Numbered from the stretch's first letter, positions 8,281 to 16,618 are shown. The stretch: 64,000 nucleotides of DNA from Streptomyces griseiscabiei (GCF_020010925.1 NZ_JAGJBZ010000002.1:3410001-3474000); one strand, 5' to 3'. Numbers and translations are program-made. Notes: generated by a model not told the origin, from the letters alone.

Positions 8281-8329
8281 CGAGGACGAACTTCGTATAA
8301 CGGTCCTCGCGTCCTTACGAAACGAGGAC
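8281..8329. promoter_or_regulatory. Three alternating CGAGGAC elements in a divergent promoter
   Basis: CGAGGAC at 8281-8287, its complement GTCCTCG at 8303-8309 and CGAGGAC again at 8323-8329 lie 22 and 20 bp apart, about two helical turns. They occupy the interval between the GT2 operon and the response-regulator gene, a likely array for one dimeric regulator. Confidence 0.5.
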
Positions 8330-8391
8330 GTCGAAGGGCCCGCGCGCGCTTCGCACCGTCCGGGCGCGGCACGGGGTGCGAGGCTTGCCCC

Positions 8392-9201
8392 ATGGAACAG
8401 CAACCGAGCGCACCGGGGGCCGCGCGCGTCCTGGTGGTGGACGACGACCCCACGGTCGCCGAGGTCGTCACCGGGTATCTCGACCGGGCCGGATACACGG
8501 TGGACCGCGCCGGGGACGGCCCGGCCGCGCTGGCGCACGCCGCCGCGCACCGGCCCGATCTGGTCGTCCTGGACCTGATGCTGCCCGGCATGGACGGCCT
8601 GGAGGTCTGCCGTCGGCTGCGCACACGCGGCCCGGTGCCCGTCATCATGCTCACCGCGCGCGGCGACGAGGACGACCGCGTCCTGGGGCTGGAGGTCGGC
8701 GCCGACGACTATGTGACCAAGCCGTTCAGTCCCCGCGAACTGGTGCTGCGCGTCGAGTCCGTGCTGCGCCGCACCCGGCCCGCCCCGGACACCCGCCCGC
8801 TGAGCGCGGCCGGCCTCCTCCTGGACCCGGCCGCCCGCCGCGCCACCCGACACGGCGCCGAACTCGCCCTGACCCTGCGCGAGTTCGACCTCCTCGCCTT
8901 CTTCCTCCGCAACCCGGCCCGCGCCCACAGCCGCGAGGACCTGATGCGCGAGGTGTGGGGCTGGGACTTCGGCGACCTGTCCACGGTCACCGTCCATGTC
9001 CGGCGGCTGCGCGGCAAGATCGAGGACGATCCCGCGCAGCCACGGCTGATCCGCACGGTGTGGGGCGTCGGCTATCGCTTCGCCCCCGACCACGAGCCGG
9101 CCGACGGCGAGGAGCGCTCCGTCCGCTCCGCCCGCTCCGACCGAAGGCCAAGCGGCGAGGAGCGGCCCGCCCTCTCCGACCGCCGGAACGGGGAGGACTG
9201 A
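8392..9201 (+). CDS. OmpR-family response regulator
   Basis: The 269-aa regulator has a receiver domain (about residues 12-125) with acidic pocket DDD (17-19), phosphoacceptor Asp61 (VVLDLMLPGMDG) and Lys in DYVTKPFS, then a winged helix DNA-binding domain (about 145-235; LTLREFDLLAFF, VWGVGYRF). The C terminus is extended by about 35 charged residues with repeated SVRSARS/RPS-type runs. It is three bases from the kinase start, so the pair is co-transcribed. It probably controls the surrounding locus. Confidence 0.92.
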   Translation: MEQQPSAPGAARVLVVDDDPTVAEVVTGYLDRAGYTVDRAGDGPAALAHAAAHRPDLVVLDLMLPGMDGLEVCRRLRTRGPVPVIMLTARGDEDDRVLGLEVGADDYVTKPFSPRELVLRVESVLRRTRPAPDTRPLSAAGLLLDPAARRATRHGAELALTLREFDLLAFFLRNPARAHSREDLMREVWGWDFGDLSTVTVHVRRLRGKIEDDPAQPRLIRTVWGVGYRFAPDHEPADGEERSVRSARSDRRPSGEERPALSDRRNGED

Positions 9202-9203
9202 CG

Positions 9204-10316
9204 ATGCGCGACACCCTGCTCATCGCGCTGTACGCGTTCCTCGGCGCCGGTGCCGCCGGACTGCTGGGCGCGCTCGCGCTGTGGCCGCTGCGCCGCCGCT
9301 CGCTCACCGCGTCGCTCACCGTCGTCGCGGCCGTCGCGGTGACCGCGATGCTCGCCGGTACCCTGGCCGTCGCCTGGGCGATGTTCCTCTCCCCGCACGA
9401 CCTGACCGTCGTCACCACGGTCGTCGCGATGGCCGCCGTCGTCTCGCTGGCCACCGCGCTGCTGCTCGGCCGCTGGGTCGTCGCCCGCAGCCGCGCCCTC
9501 CAGATCGCCGCCCGCTGCTTCGGCGACGGCGGCGACTTCACGGCCCCGGACGGTCCCGCCACGGCCGAACTCGCCGCGCTCAGCACCGAGTTGGCCACCA
9601 CCAGCGCGAAACTCGCCGCGTCCAGGGAACGCGAACGCGCTCTGGAGTCCTCCCGCCGTGAACTCGTCGCCTGGATCTCCCACGACCTGCGCACCCCCCT
9701 GGCGGGCCTGCGCGCGATGGCCGAGGCGCTGGAGGACGGGGTGGCCACCGACCCCGACCGCTACCTCAGGCAGATCCGCACCGAGGTCGACAGCCTCGAC
9801 ACCATGGTCGGCGACCTCTTCGAACTCTCCCGCATCCACGCCGGCAGCCTGACCCTCTCCTTCTCCCGGATGTCCCTGTACGACCTCGTCGGCGACGCGC
9901 TGGCGGGCGCCGACCCCCTCGCCCGCGAACACGGGGTGCGGCTCGTCGGCCACCGCGTCGATCCCGTTCCGGTCGAGGTCGACGGCAAGGAGATGAGCCG
10001 TGTCCTCGCCAACCTGCTGGTCAACGCGATCCGCCGCACCCCCGCCGACGGCACGGTCGCGGTGGCGGCCGAGCAGGCCTCGGACGGCGTACTGCTCTCC
10101 GTGACGGACGGCTGCGGCGGCATCCCCGAGGAGGACCTGCCGCGCGTCTTCGACACCGGCTGGCGCGGCACCCACGCCCGTACACCACCGGCCGGCGCGG
10201 GGCTGGGGCTCGCCATCGTCCGGGGGATCGTGGAGGCCCACCGAGGGCAGGCGTCCGTACGCAACATCCCCGGCGGCTGCCGGTTCGAGGTGGTGCTGCC
10301 CGCGGCCGCTTCCTGA
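9204..10316 (+). CDS. Sensor histidine kinase
   Basis: The 370-aa kinase has three N-terminal membrane helices (about 5-27, 38-60, 68-90) with almost no extracytoplasmic loop, a HAMP-like linker, and a dimerisation domain with His160 in ISHDLRTP. The HATPase domain follows (N box NLLVNAIRR, G1 DGCGGIPEED, G2 GAGLGLAIV). The lack of a sensor loop suggests it senses a membrane event or a partner protein. It follows its response regulator directly. Confidence 0.92.
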   Translation: MRDTLLIALYAFLGAGAAGLLGALALWPLRRRSLTASLTVVAAVAVTAMLAGTLAVAWAMFLSPHDLTVVTTVVAMAAVVSLATALLLGRWVVARSRALQIAARCFGDGGDFTAPDGPATAELAALSTELATTSAKLAASRERERALESSRRELVAWISHDLRTPLAGLRAMAEALEDGVATDPDRYLRQIRTEVDSLDTMVGDLFELSRIHAGSLTLSFSRMSLYDLVGDALAGADPLAREHGVRLVGHRVDPVPVEVDGKEMSRVLANLLVNAIRRTPADGTVAVAAEQASDGVLLSVTDGCGGIPEEDLPRVFDTGWRGTHARTPPAGAGLGLAIVRGIVEAHRGQASVRNIPGGCRFEVVLPAAAS

Positions 10317-10333
10317 ACACGGGCAGCACCACC
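10289..10333. terminator. Bidirectional terminator hairpin between convergent genes
   Basis: Perfect 14-bp arms (GGTGGTGCTGCCCG at 10289-10302 and CGGGCAGCACCACC at 10320-10333) span the kinase stop codon and lie just before the end of the convergent epimerase gene. Confidence 0.75.
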
Positions 10334-10344
10334 GGTCCGAGGGG

Positions 10345-11346
10345 CTACGCGCCGTGCATCCCGGCCCGCGCGAACTCCACCATTCCCTTCGCGAATCCGA
10401 CCTCGGGCTTCCACCCCAGCTCGGCCCGCAGCCGCCGGGAGTCGGCGGTGATGTGCCGGACGTCCCCGAGCCGGTACTCCCCGGTGACGACCGGCTCGGG
10501 ACCGCCGTACGCGGCGGCCAGCGCCCGCGCCATCTCCCCGACGGTGTGCGGCTCACCGCTCCCGGTGTTGTAGGCGGTCAGCGCGCCCACCGCCGAACCC
10601 GCCTCCAGCGCCGCTGCGTTGGCCGCCGCGACATCCCGCACATGGACGAAGTCGCGCCGCTGGCGGCCGTCCTCGAACACCCGGGGTGCCTCTCCCCGCG
10701 CGAGCGCCGAACGGAAGAAGGACGCCACCCCGGCGTACGGTGTGTCGCGGGGCATCCGGGGCCCGTACACGTTGTGGTAGCGCAGCGACACGGCCGTCCC
10801 GCCCGTCGCCCGGGCCCAGGCCGCCGCCAGATGTTCCTGAGCGAGCTTCGTCGTCGCGTACACATTGCGCGGGTCGGCCGGCGCGTCCTCCTCCACCAGC
10901 CCCGGCGCCAACGCGGCTCCGCACCTGGGACACGGCGGCTCGAAGCGCCCCGCGCCGAGGTCGGAGGCGTCGCGCGGCCCGGGCCGCACCACCCCGTGGC
11001 GCCCGCACTCGTACCGCCCTTCTCCGTACACCACCATCGATCCCGCCAGCACGAGCCGCCGCACACCCGCGTCCGCCATGGCGGCCAGCAGCACGGCCGT
11101 CCCCAGGCCGTTGCGGGAGACGTACTCCGGGGCGTCGGCGAAACCCGTGCCGAGACCGACCATCGCCGCCTGATGACAGACGGCGTCCACACCGTCCAGC
11201 GCGCGGGCCACGGCCTCGTGGTCCCGTACGTCCGCGCCCGCGTCCACCGCCACGTCGAACACGACGGGTTCGTGGCCGCGTTCCGCCAACGCCTCGACAA
11301 CATGGGATCCGATGAATCCGGCACCGCCGGTGACCAGTACTCGCAT
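10345..11346 (-). CDS. NAD-dependent epimerase/dehydratase with zinc-ribbon-like insertion
   Basis: The 333-aa extended SDR starts MRVLVTGGAGFIGSHVVEAL (NAD-binding TGxxGFIG) and has the catalytic pair in YATTKLAQ. Between the active-site Ser strand and Tyr it carries an insertion with one Cys (YECG) and a CPRCGAAL knuckle (about residues 117-150), a zinc-ribbon-like element known from some actinobacterial epimerase homologues. It probably makes a nucleotide sugar for the local glycosyltransferases. ATG 11346 was chosen to begin at the Rossmann strand. Confidence 0.85.
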   Translation of the reverse strand: MRVLVTGGAGFIGSHVVEALAERGHEPVVFDVAVDAGADVRDHEAVARALDGVDAVCHQAAMVGLGTGFADAPEYVSRNGLGTAVLLAAMADAGVRRLVLAGSMVVYGEGRYECGRHGVVRPGPRDASDLGAGRFEPPCPRCGAALAPGLVEEDAPADPRNVYATTKLAQEHLAAAWARATGGTAVSLRYHNVYGPRMPRDTPYAGVASFFRSALARGEAPRVFEDGRQRRDFVHVRDVAAANAAALEAGSAVGALTAYNTGSGEPHTVGEMARALAAAYGGPEPVVTGEYRLGDVRHITADSRRLRAELGWKPEVGFAKGMVEFARAGMHGA

Positions 11347-11353
11347 ACGGCCC

Positions 11354-11361
11354 ACGCTAGG
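11354..11361 (-). promoter_or_regulatory. CCTAGCGT element before the epimerase start
   Basis: On the minus strand CCTAGCGT lies 7 nt before ATG 11346, matching the position of the same octamer before the molybdopterin gene (6 nt). Probably a -10 element of a near-leaderless transcript. Confidence 0.4.
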
Positions 11362-11409
11362 ACCGGGCACCGGCCGCGGACCGCGACCACGCCCGGCACG
11401 TCACGCTTC

Positions 11410-11456
11410 CGTAAGGGACCGGGACGTAAGGGACCGTGACGTAAGGATTTCGTCAT
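11410..11456 (+). promoter_or_regulatory. Three tandem 15-bp repeats running into the shared 17-bp element
   Basis: CGTAAGG starts at 11410, 11425 and 11440, exactly 15 bp apart; the first two units read CGTAAGGGACCGKGA. The third continues as CGTAAGGATTTCGTCAT, the counterpart of the element at 4507-4523. Location between divergent epimerase and DM13 genes points to activator or repressor binding. Confidence 0.5.
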
Positions 11457-11538
11457 CGGCCGCGACGGGGCGGGTCGACCGCGCGCTGCGTTGAATGAGG
11501 TGACGGCATGGACTCGCGGAGCGGGAAGAGGGGTTGGC

Positions 11539-12114
11539 ATGGGGCGCGTGCGCAGGGGGCCGATGATCACCGGGCTGGTGGCGGCGGTGGTCGTGGGCCT
11601 GACCGCCGGGCTGTACTGGTTCCAGCCGTGGAAGCTCTGGCAGGACGAGACGGTGACCGAGTCCCTGCCCGGCGCCGTCGTGGAAGCCTCCCGGACCCCT
11701 GCGGCGAACCCGGGAGCATCGCCCTCCCCCTCGGCGTCGGCCGGCCCCGTGACACTGGCGAGCGGCGGGCTGATCAGCCACGAGCACACGACGACGGGCA
11801 CGGTGAGACTCCTGCGGCTCGCCGACGGCACCCATGTGGTCCGGCTGGAGCGGCTCGACACCAGCAACGGCCCCGACCTGCGTGTGTGGCTGACCGACGC
11901 CCCCGTGAAGGAGGGACGGGCCGGCTGGCATGTCTTCGACGACGGCGCCCATGTCAGCCTCGGCAGCCTCAAGGGCAACAAGGGAAGCCAGAACTACCCG
12001 CTGCCCGCCGACGTCGACCCCTCCCGGTACACCAGCGTCACCATCTGGTGCGACCGCTTCGACGTCTCCTTCGGCGCGGCCGAACTCACCGACGTCCGAC
12101 CGCAGCACACATGA
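11539..12114 (+). CDS. Membrane-anchored DM13-domain protein
   Basis: The 191-aa protein has one N-terminal membrane helix (about residues 9-28), a Pro/Ala/Ser linker and a DM13 domain (about 75-187). Typical DM13 features include GPDLRVWLTDAPV, LGSLKGNKGSQNYPLP and VTIWCDRFDVSFGAAEL with its conserved Cys. DM13 domains are proposed to take part in extracytoplasmic redox reactions. That fits the molybdopterin oxidoreductase of this locus, and the two genes share the 17-bp promoter element. It is divergent from the epimerase. Confidence 0.85.
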   Translation: MGRVRRGPMITGLVAAVVVGLTAGLYWFQPWKLWQDETVTESLPGAVVEASRTPAANPGASPSPSASAGPVTLASGGLISHEHTTTGTVRLLRLADGTHVVRLERLDTSNGPDLRVWLTDAPVKEGRAGWHVFDDGAHVSLGSLKGNKGSQNYPLPADVDPSRYTSVTIWCDRFDVSFGAAELTDVRPQHT

Positions 12115-12219
12115 CCGCACCGCCGAGGAGGCGAGAGTGCCCGGTCACGGGCGCGTCAACGGGACAAGTCCGTGTCCCCGCGAGACGCTGCCCCACACCT
12201 TCAGCAAGGGAGAACAGCC

Positions 12220-12960
12220 ATGGCAGCGTCGCCTTCCGTCTCCTCCCCGGACGACCCGTACCGCTTCGACGACCTCACCGCCCTCTTCGTCAACTGCACC
12301 CTCAAACCGTCCCCGCGGCTCAGCCACACCGAGGGCCTGGTCGACAGGAGCCGGGCCGTCATGGAGGGACGTGGTGTGACCACGGAGGTGATCCGCGCCG
12401 TCGACCATGACATCGCCACCGGTGTCTACCCGGACATGACCGAACACGGTTTCGCCACCGATGCCTGGCCGGCGCTGTACGACAAGGTGATGGCCGCCGA
12501 CATCCTGGTGCTGGCGGGGCCCATCTGGCTGGGTGACAACAGCTCGGTGACGAAGAAGGTGATCGAGCGGCTGTACGGCTGTTCAGGACTGCTCAACCCC
12601 CAAGGGCAGTACGCCTATTACGGCCGCGTCGGCGGATGCCTCATCACCGGCAACGAGGACGGGGTGAAGCACTGCGCGATGAACGTCCTCTACAGCCTTC
12701 AGCACCTCGGCTACACGATCCCGCCCCAGGCGGACGCGGGCTGGATCGGCCCCGCCGGGCCGGGGCCGTCGTATCTGGACCCCGGTTCGGGCGGCCCGGA
12801 GAACGACTTCACCAACCGCAACACGGCCTTCATGACCTGGAATCTGATGCACCTCGCCGCCCTGCTCAAACGGTCCGGCGGTGTCCCCGCCCACGGAAAC
12901 CAGCGCTCCGAGTGGGACGCCGGCTGCCGACCGGACGCACCCAATCCCGACCACCGCTGA
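12220..12960 (+). CDS. Flavodoxin-family NAD(P)H-dependent oxidoreductase
   Basis: The 246-aa flavodoxin-fold protein has the phosphate-binding loop region LFVNCTLKPSPRLSHTEGL, the strand ILVLAGPIWLGDNSSVTKKV (typical of NADPH-dependent FMN reductases) and GGCLITGNEDGVKH. AGGGAGA precedes ATG 12220. It probably transfers hydride from NAD(P)H through FMN to quinones or other acceptors. It lies about 100 bp from the DM13 gene, so could be co-transcribed with it. Confidence 0.85.
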   Translation: MAASPSVSSPDDPYRFDDLTALFVNCTLKPSPRLSHTEGLVDRSRAVMEGRGVTTEVIRAVDHDIATGVYPDMTEHGFATDAWPALYDKVMAADILVLAGPIWLGDNSSVTKKVIERLYGCSGLLNPQGQYAYYGRVGGCLITGNEDGVKHCAMNVLYSLQHLGYTIPPQADAGWIGPAGPGPSYLDPGSGGPENDFTNRNTAFMTWNLMHLAALLKRSGGVPAHGNQRSEWDAGCRPDAPNPDHR

Positions 12961-13267
12961 CGGCTTGCGGGACCGTCGCCCCGCAGCTGGACGAGGATGA
13001 ACGCGGCTACCCGTTCGACCTGGCCCGCGCCGCCCGCCCCATCGCCCACAACGCGCTCGGCAGGGCCCTGCACGCGCTGATGTTCGGGAGCGACCGCGCT
13101 GAGCGACCTGCTCCTGCCGAGGATTCGCAACACCACGTGCTCGGCCGACGTCATGGCCCTCATCCGACACTTCGAGCGATCAGTCCACTCAGCCGTGACT
13201 GGCCCTGTCCCGGTGGTGCGGGCGTCCGCTGAGATGGACCGCCTGACGACCCCTGACGAAAGGTTCG
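12961..13267. other. Intergenic stretch without a recognised gene
   Basis: About 300 bp with coding-like GC bias. One plus-frame reading (for example LDEDERGYPFDLARAARPIA near 12985-13050) looks protein-like but has no start, no ribosome site and no family I recognise. It may be the eroded end of a lost gene. Confidence 0.3.
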
Positions 13268-14116
13268 ATGACCATGCCGCGTACCCGTCCGTTCGTGCAG
13301 GTCGACGTGTTCTGCACAAGCCCCTACTCCGGCAATCCGGTGGCGGTCGTTCTCGACGGGACGGACCTGGGCGACGAGGAGATGCAACGGCTGGCGCGCT
13401 GGACCAATCTGTCCGAGACCACGTTCGTGCTGCCCCCCACCACCCCCGAGGCGGACTACCGGCTGCGGATCTTCACCCCGGGCGGCGAACTGCCCTTCGC
13501 CGGGCACCCCACCCTGGGCTCCGCGCGCGCCTGGCTGGACGGCGGCGGGCGGCCTCGGCACACCGACCGCATCGTGCAGGAGTGCGCCGCGGGCCTGGTC
13601 ACCGTACGCCGCGGCGAGGGCACGCTGTCCTTCGCCGCCCCGCCCCGGGTGCGTGAGGGGGCGCTCGACGAGGAGTATCTGGAGCGGATCGTGGCCGCGT
13701 TCGGTATCGCACGCGACCGGGTCGTCGCCCATCAGTGGGTCGACAACGGCCCCGGCTGGGCGGTGGTCCAACTGCCCACGGCCGAAGAGGTCCTCGCCCT
13801 CGAACCCGATCTGGCCCTCGTCCCGGACGCGATGGTCGGCGCGATCGGCGCCTACCCCGAGGGGTCCGCGTACGCCTTCGAGATGCGTACGTTCGCCCCG
13901 GGCGCCGGTGTGCCCGAGGACCCCGCGTGCGGCAGCATGAACGCCGGCGTCGGGCAGTGGCTCACCTCCACCGGCGCCGCCCCCTCCACCTACCGGGTCT
14001 CCCAGGGCGCGCGACTGGCACGGGCCGCGAGCATCGGGGTCACCGCCGACGAGGACGGCACCGTCTGGGTCAGCGGCGCCGCCACCGTGTGTGTTCGGGG
14101 CGACATCACGGTCTGA
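13268..14116 (+). CDS. PhzF-family isomerase-like protein
   Basis: The 282-aa protein has the PhzF diagnostic start FVQVDVFCTSPYSGNPVAVV, the LSETTFVLPP strand with the conserved catalytic-type Glu, the GGELPFAGHPTLG loop and the second-half motif EDPACGSMNAGVG. The family includes the phenazine isomerase PhzF and many uncharacterised homologues; no phenazine genes are nearby, so a general isomerase or epimerase role is safer. AAAGG lies upstream of ATG 13268. Convergent with the binding-protein gene. Confidence 0.9.
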   Translation: MTMPRTRPFVQVDVFCTSPYSGNPVAVVLDGTDLGDEEMQRLARWTNLSETTFVLPPTTPEADYRLRIFTPGGELPFAGHPTLGSARAWLDGGGRPRHTDRIVQECAAGLVTVRRGEGTLSFAAPPRVREGALDEEYLERIVAAFGIARDRVVAHQWVDNGPGWAVVQLPTAEEVLALEPDLALVPDAMVGAIGAYPEGSAYAFEMRTFAPGAGVPEDPACGSMNAGVGQWLTSTGAAPSTYRVSQGARLARAASIGVTADEDGTVWVSGAATVCVRGDITV

Positions 14117-14189
14117 ACGTCTCACCGCGGCGGTGCCGGGCGGGAAGGCCGTCCCCAGTCAAAGGCTTCCGCCGCCGGAGGTGTCCGCG

Positions 14190-15326
14190 TCAGCGGCCCG
14201 GGTGCAGGCCGAGCCGGCCCGGGGAGGGTGCGCCGCTCACCTCTCCCACGTAGAGGGTGAGTTGCTGCTTGAAGCGCTCGACGAGGCCGCGGTCGGTCAT
14301 GAAGCGCTCGAAGCCGTCGAGGTGGGCGTTGGGGTAGTCCCAGATGGGCCGGTAGCCCGTGTGCGGGGTCACGTCGGTACGGACGGACCACATGGAGAAG
14401 TCGGTCTGGGTCCGCTTCGACAGCCACCAGTTCAGGTACAGCTTGGCGGCGGCCGGGTGGCCGGCGTCCCTGAAGATGGCGGCGCGCTGGGCCCAGGCCA
14501 TGAACGGGTCGCGCTCGGGCAGGACGAAGCGGGTCTTCATGCCGTCGGCCGGGGTGAGCATGCCGTCCGTGCCGAGCGCGACGGCGGCGGTGCCGGCCTC
14601 GACGCGGTCGGCGGGTTCCTGCGTGCCGCGTACCCAGGCCACGTCCTGGGCGACGAACCGGCGCAGCCAGTCCCAGCCGTACTTGTCGATGATGACCTTG
14701 TACAGGTAGAGCACCGCGTCGTCGTCGTTCGGGAAGGTGGAGACGATCTTCCCCTTGAGGCGCCGGTCGAGCAGGTCGCGAGCCGTGGCCGGTGCTGGCC
14801 CGGCGCCAACCTTCTCGATGTTGTAGATGGTGGAGAAGGCGTCGACGAAGATGCCGGTCCACGCGCCCTCGGGGTCCTTGAAAGCAGGGTGGACGCGGGA
14901 GAAGCCGGCCGGTTTGTAGGGGAGCAGGACGCCTTCCTTCTTCCAGCGGGGGAAGTCCTGGAGGGTCTGCAGCTGGACGACGTCGGGGACGAGGGTGCCG
15001 GTGGTGAGCTGGTTGTCGATGCGGGCGTCATGGAACTTGCTGTAGTCCACGACGATGTTCATCGTGATGCCGGGGAACGCCTTCTCGAAGGCGGCCTTGT
15101 TGCCGTCCTGCTGGGTGGCGGTGTCACCACCGGCGTACACGATGAGCGTGCCGCCCTCCGCCTTCGCCTCGCGGTACAGCCGCTCCAGACTCCTGGTCTC
15201 CTCACGGGTGCGGGGGTGTCGGTCCGATGTCCTCGGGGCCGTCGCGAAACCGCTCGCTCCTGCGAGCGCGAGAGCGGCGGAGGCGACCGAGCCGCCCACC
15301 AGTACCTGACGTCGTGCCATCGGCAT
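14190..15326 (-). CDS. Tat-exported ABC-type extracellular solute-binding protein (ferric/thiamine-like)
   Basis: The 378-aa protein has a twin-arginine leader (MPMARRQVLVGGSV, no lipobox). A type II periplasmic-binding fold follows: GGTLIVYAGGD, VVDYSKFHDARIDNQL, DVVQLQTLQDFPRWK and YNIEKV are typical of the Fe3+/thiamine/putrescine-like group. No permease or ATPase gene is adjacent, so it is either an orphan receptor or uses a remote transporter. AAAGGAAA precedes ATG 15326. Confidence 0.82.
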   Translation of the reverse strand: MPMARRQVLVGGSVASAALALAGASGFATAPRTSDRHPRTREETRSLERLYREAKAEGGTLIVYAGGDTATQQDGNKAAFEKAFPGITMNIVVDYSKFHDARIDNQLTTGTLVPDVVQLQTLQDFPRWKKEGVLLPYKPAGFSRVHPAFKDPEGAWTGIFVDAFSTIYNIEKVGAGPAPATARDLLDRRLKGKIVSTFPNDDDAVLYLYKVIIDKYGWDWLRRFVAQDVAWVRGTQEPADRVEAGTAAVALGTDGMLTPADGMKTRFVLPERDPFMAWAQRAAIFRDAGHPAAAKLYLNWWLSKRTQTDFSMWSVRTDVTPHTGYRPIWDYPNAHLDGFERFMTDRGLVERFKQQLTLYVGEVSGAPSPGRLGLHPGR

Positions 15327-15372
15327 GGCCGATTTCCTTTCTGAGCGGTGACGCGAACGGGGAGCGGGCCGG

Positions 15373-16023
15373 TCAGTACGCGAGGGTGATGCGGCGGCGG
15401 ATCGCCGTGCTCTTCTCGGCTTCGTCGACCAGGGCGACGGCGTAGTCCTCGGCGCTGATGAAGCTGGTGCCGTCCTCGGCGGTCAGCAGGTCGTCGCCGC
15501 CGAGGCGGAAGGTGCCGGTGCGCTCACCGGGGGCGATCTCGTCGGCCGGGGAGACGTAGGTCCAGTCGAGGTCGGTCACTTCGGCCCGCAGCAGCCGCAG
15601 CACCTCGCGCTGGGCGAGTGACTCGGCCTTGTACATCGCGGGGAAGTCCGGGGTGTCGACCCGGTCGCGGCCCGAGGTCGTCCGCAGGCTGCCCGCGCCG
15701 CCGACGACCACCAGGCGGCGAACGGCGGCGGTGCGCAGTCCGTCGGTCAGGGACCGGTACGTGGCCAGCAGCGGCGTGGTCGGGTCGGAGCCGTCGCGGG
15801 GCGGGGAGACGGCGGATATGACGACATCGTGTCCGGCGGCGGCCCGGGCCACCTCGTCCGTCACGGAGGCGTCGAGGGCCAGGGCCGTCAGCTCGGGGTG
15901 CTCGGGCAGCGTGTCCGTGCCGCCCGAGCGCGTGGCGGCGGTGACCTCATGGCCTCGGCCGAGCGCTTCCGCGGTGACGCGGGAGCCGATCATGCCGGTG
16001 GCGCCGATCAGGAGGATCTTCAC
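15373..16023 (-). CDS. NAD(P)H-binding atypical SDR
   Basis: The 216-aa protein opens with the Rossmann motif KILLIGATGMIGSRV and continues VVISAVSPP and RRLVVVGGAGSLRT, typical of the YwnB/NmrA-like NAD(P)H-binding family. There is no Tyr-x3-Lys catalytic pair in the usual place, as expected for atypical SDRs. GTG 16023 has GGAG seven nt upstream. It lies about 45 bp from the binding-protein gene and may share a transcript with it and the barrel-protein gene. Confidence 0.85.
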   Translation of the reverse strand: MKILLIGATGMIGSRVTAEALGRGHEVTAATRSGGTDTLPEHPELTALALDASVTDEVARAAAGHDVVISAVSPPRDGSDPTTPLLATYRSLTDGLRTAAVRRLVVVGGAGSLRTTSGRDRVDTPDFPAMYKAESLAQREVLRLLRAEVTDLDWTYVSPADEIAPGERTGTFRLGGDDLLTAEDGTSFISAEDYAVALVDEAEKSTAIRRRITLAY

Positions 16024-16067
16024 AGGTGACTCCGTAAGTACTCGCGTGTGTCGTACGTGTCGGGTGG

Positions 16068-16580
16068 TCAGTGGTGGATGGAGAAGGTGACCTTCGCCCG
16101 TTCCACGGTCTCCTGCACGACGCGGACCTGGCCGGTGGCGTTCTTGTAGGCGCCGGTGCCTCCGGTGATGGCGAACTTCTCGTCGAAGACGGGACCGGTG
16201 GCGGAGAGCCTGGCGGTGCCGGACGTGGTGATCTTTCCGTCGGGCAGCTCATAGACGAAGGTCAGCAGTTCGGCGGTGCGCGGCTTGGCGTCGGTGGAGA
16301 CGCCGACGAAGCTGCTGGTGCCGAGTTCGCGGCCTGCGGGGGTGGTGAGGTCGCCGGTGCCGATGAGTTGGTCGCCGAGGGCGGAATCGGCGGGGGCGAC
16401 GTCGACCATGTTGATCGCGGTGCCCTTCTCGACGGCCTTGATGGTGACCGCGCGGTGCGGGTGCGGGTGCGGGCGCGAGGCCGGGGTGGCGTCCGCGGCG
16501 GCGGGGGTCAGCGCCAGGCCGAGGGCGAACGCGCCGGTCGCGGCGGCTGTCGCGAAGACGGGGCGGATGGGCTTGCGCAT
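16068..16580 (-). CDS. Secreted allene-oxide-cyclase-barrel-like protein
   Basis: The 170-aa exported protein has a signal peptide (MRKPIRPVFATAAATGAF, cleavage near residue 30), a His-rich HPHPHPH stretch and a beta-barrel domain. The barrel motifs GDQLIGTGDLT, FAITGGTGAYKNATGQVRV and a C-terminal strand ending SIHH resemble the AOC-barrel/dirigent-like fold. It is divergent from the MarR gene across an AT-rich operator region, so probably repressed by it. Function unknown. Confidence 0.78.
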   Translation of the reverse strand: MRKPIRPVFATAAATGAFALGLALTPAAADATPASRPHPHPHRAVTIKAVEKGTAINMVDVAPADSALGDQLIGTGDLTTPAGRELGTSSFVGVSTDAKPRTAELLTFVYELPDGKITTSGTARLSATGPVFDEKFAITGGTGAYKNATGQVRVVQETVERAKVTFSIHH

Positions 16581-16618
16581 GGTCGGCTCCACATCGGGGG
16601 TGAGCGGCACGAGGATTA

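Noticed and set aside
12172..12219. Earlier GTG start for the flavodoxin-like gene
   Set aside because: The clear AGGGAGA site supports ATG 12220, and the extra residues are not conserved-looking.
13268..14116. Phenazine biosynthetic cluster suggested by PhzF
   Set aside because: No other phz genes are present; PhzF homologues are widespread and mostly unrelated to phenazines.
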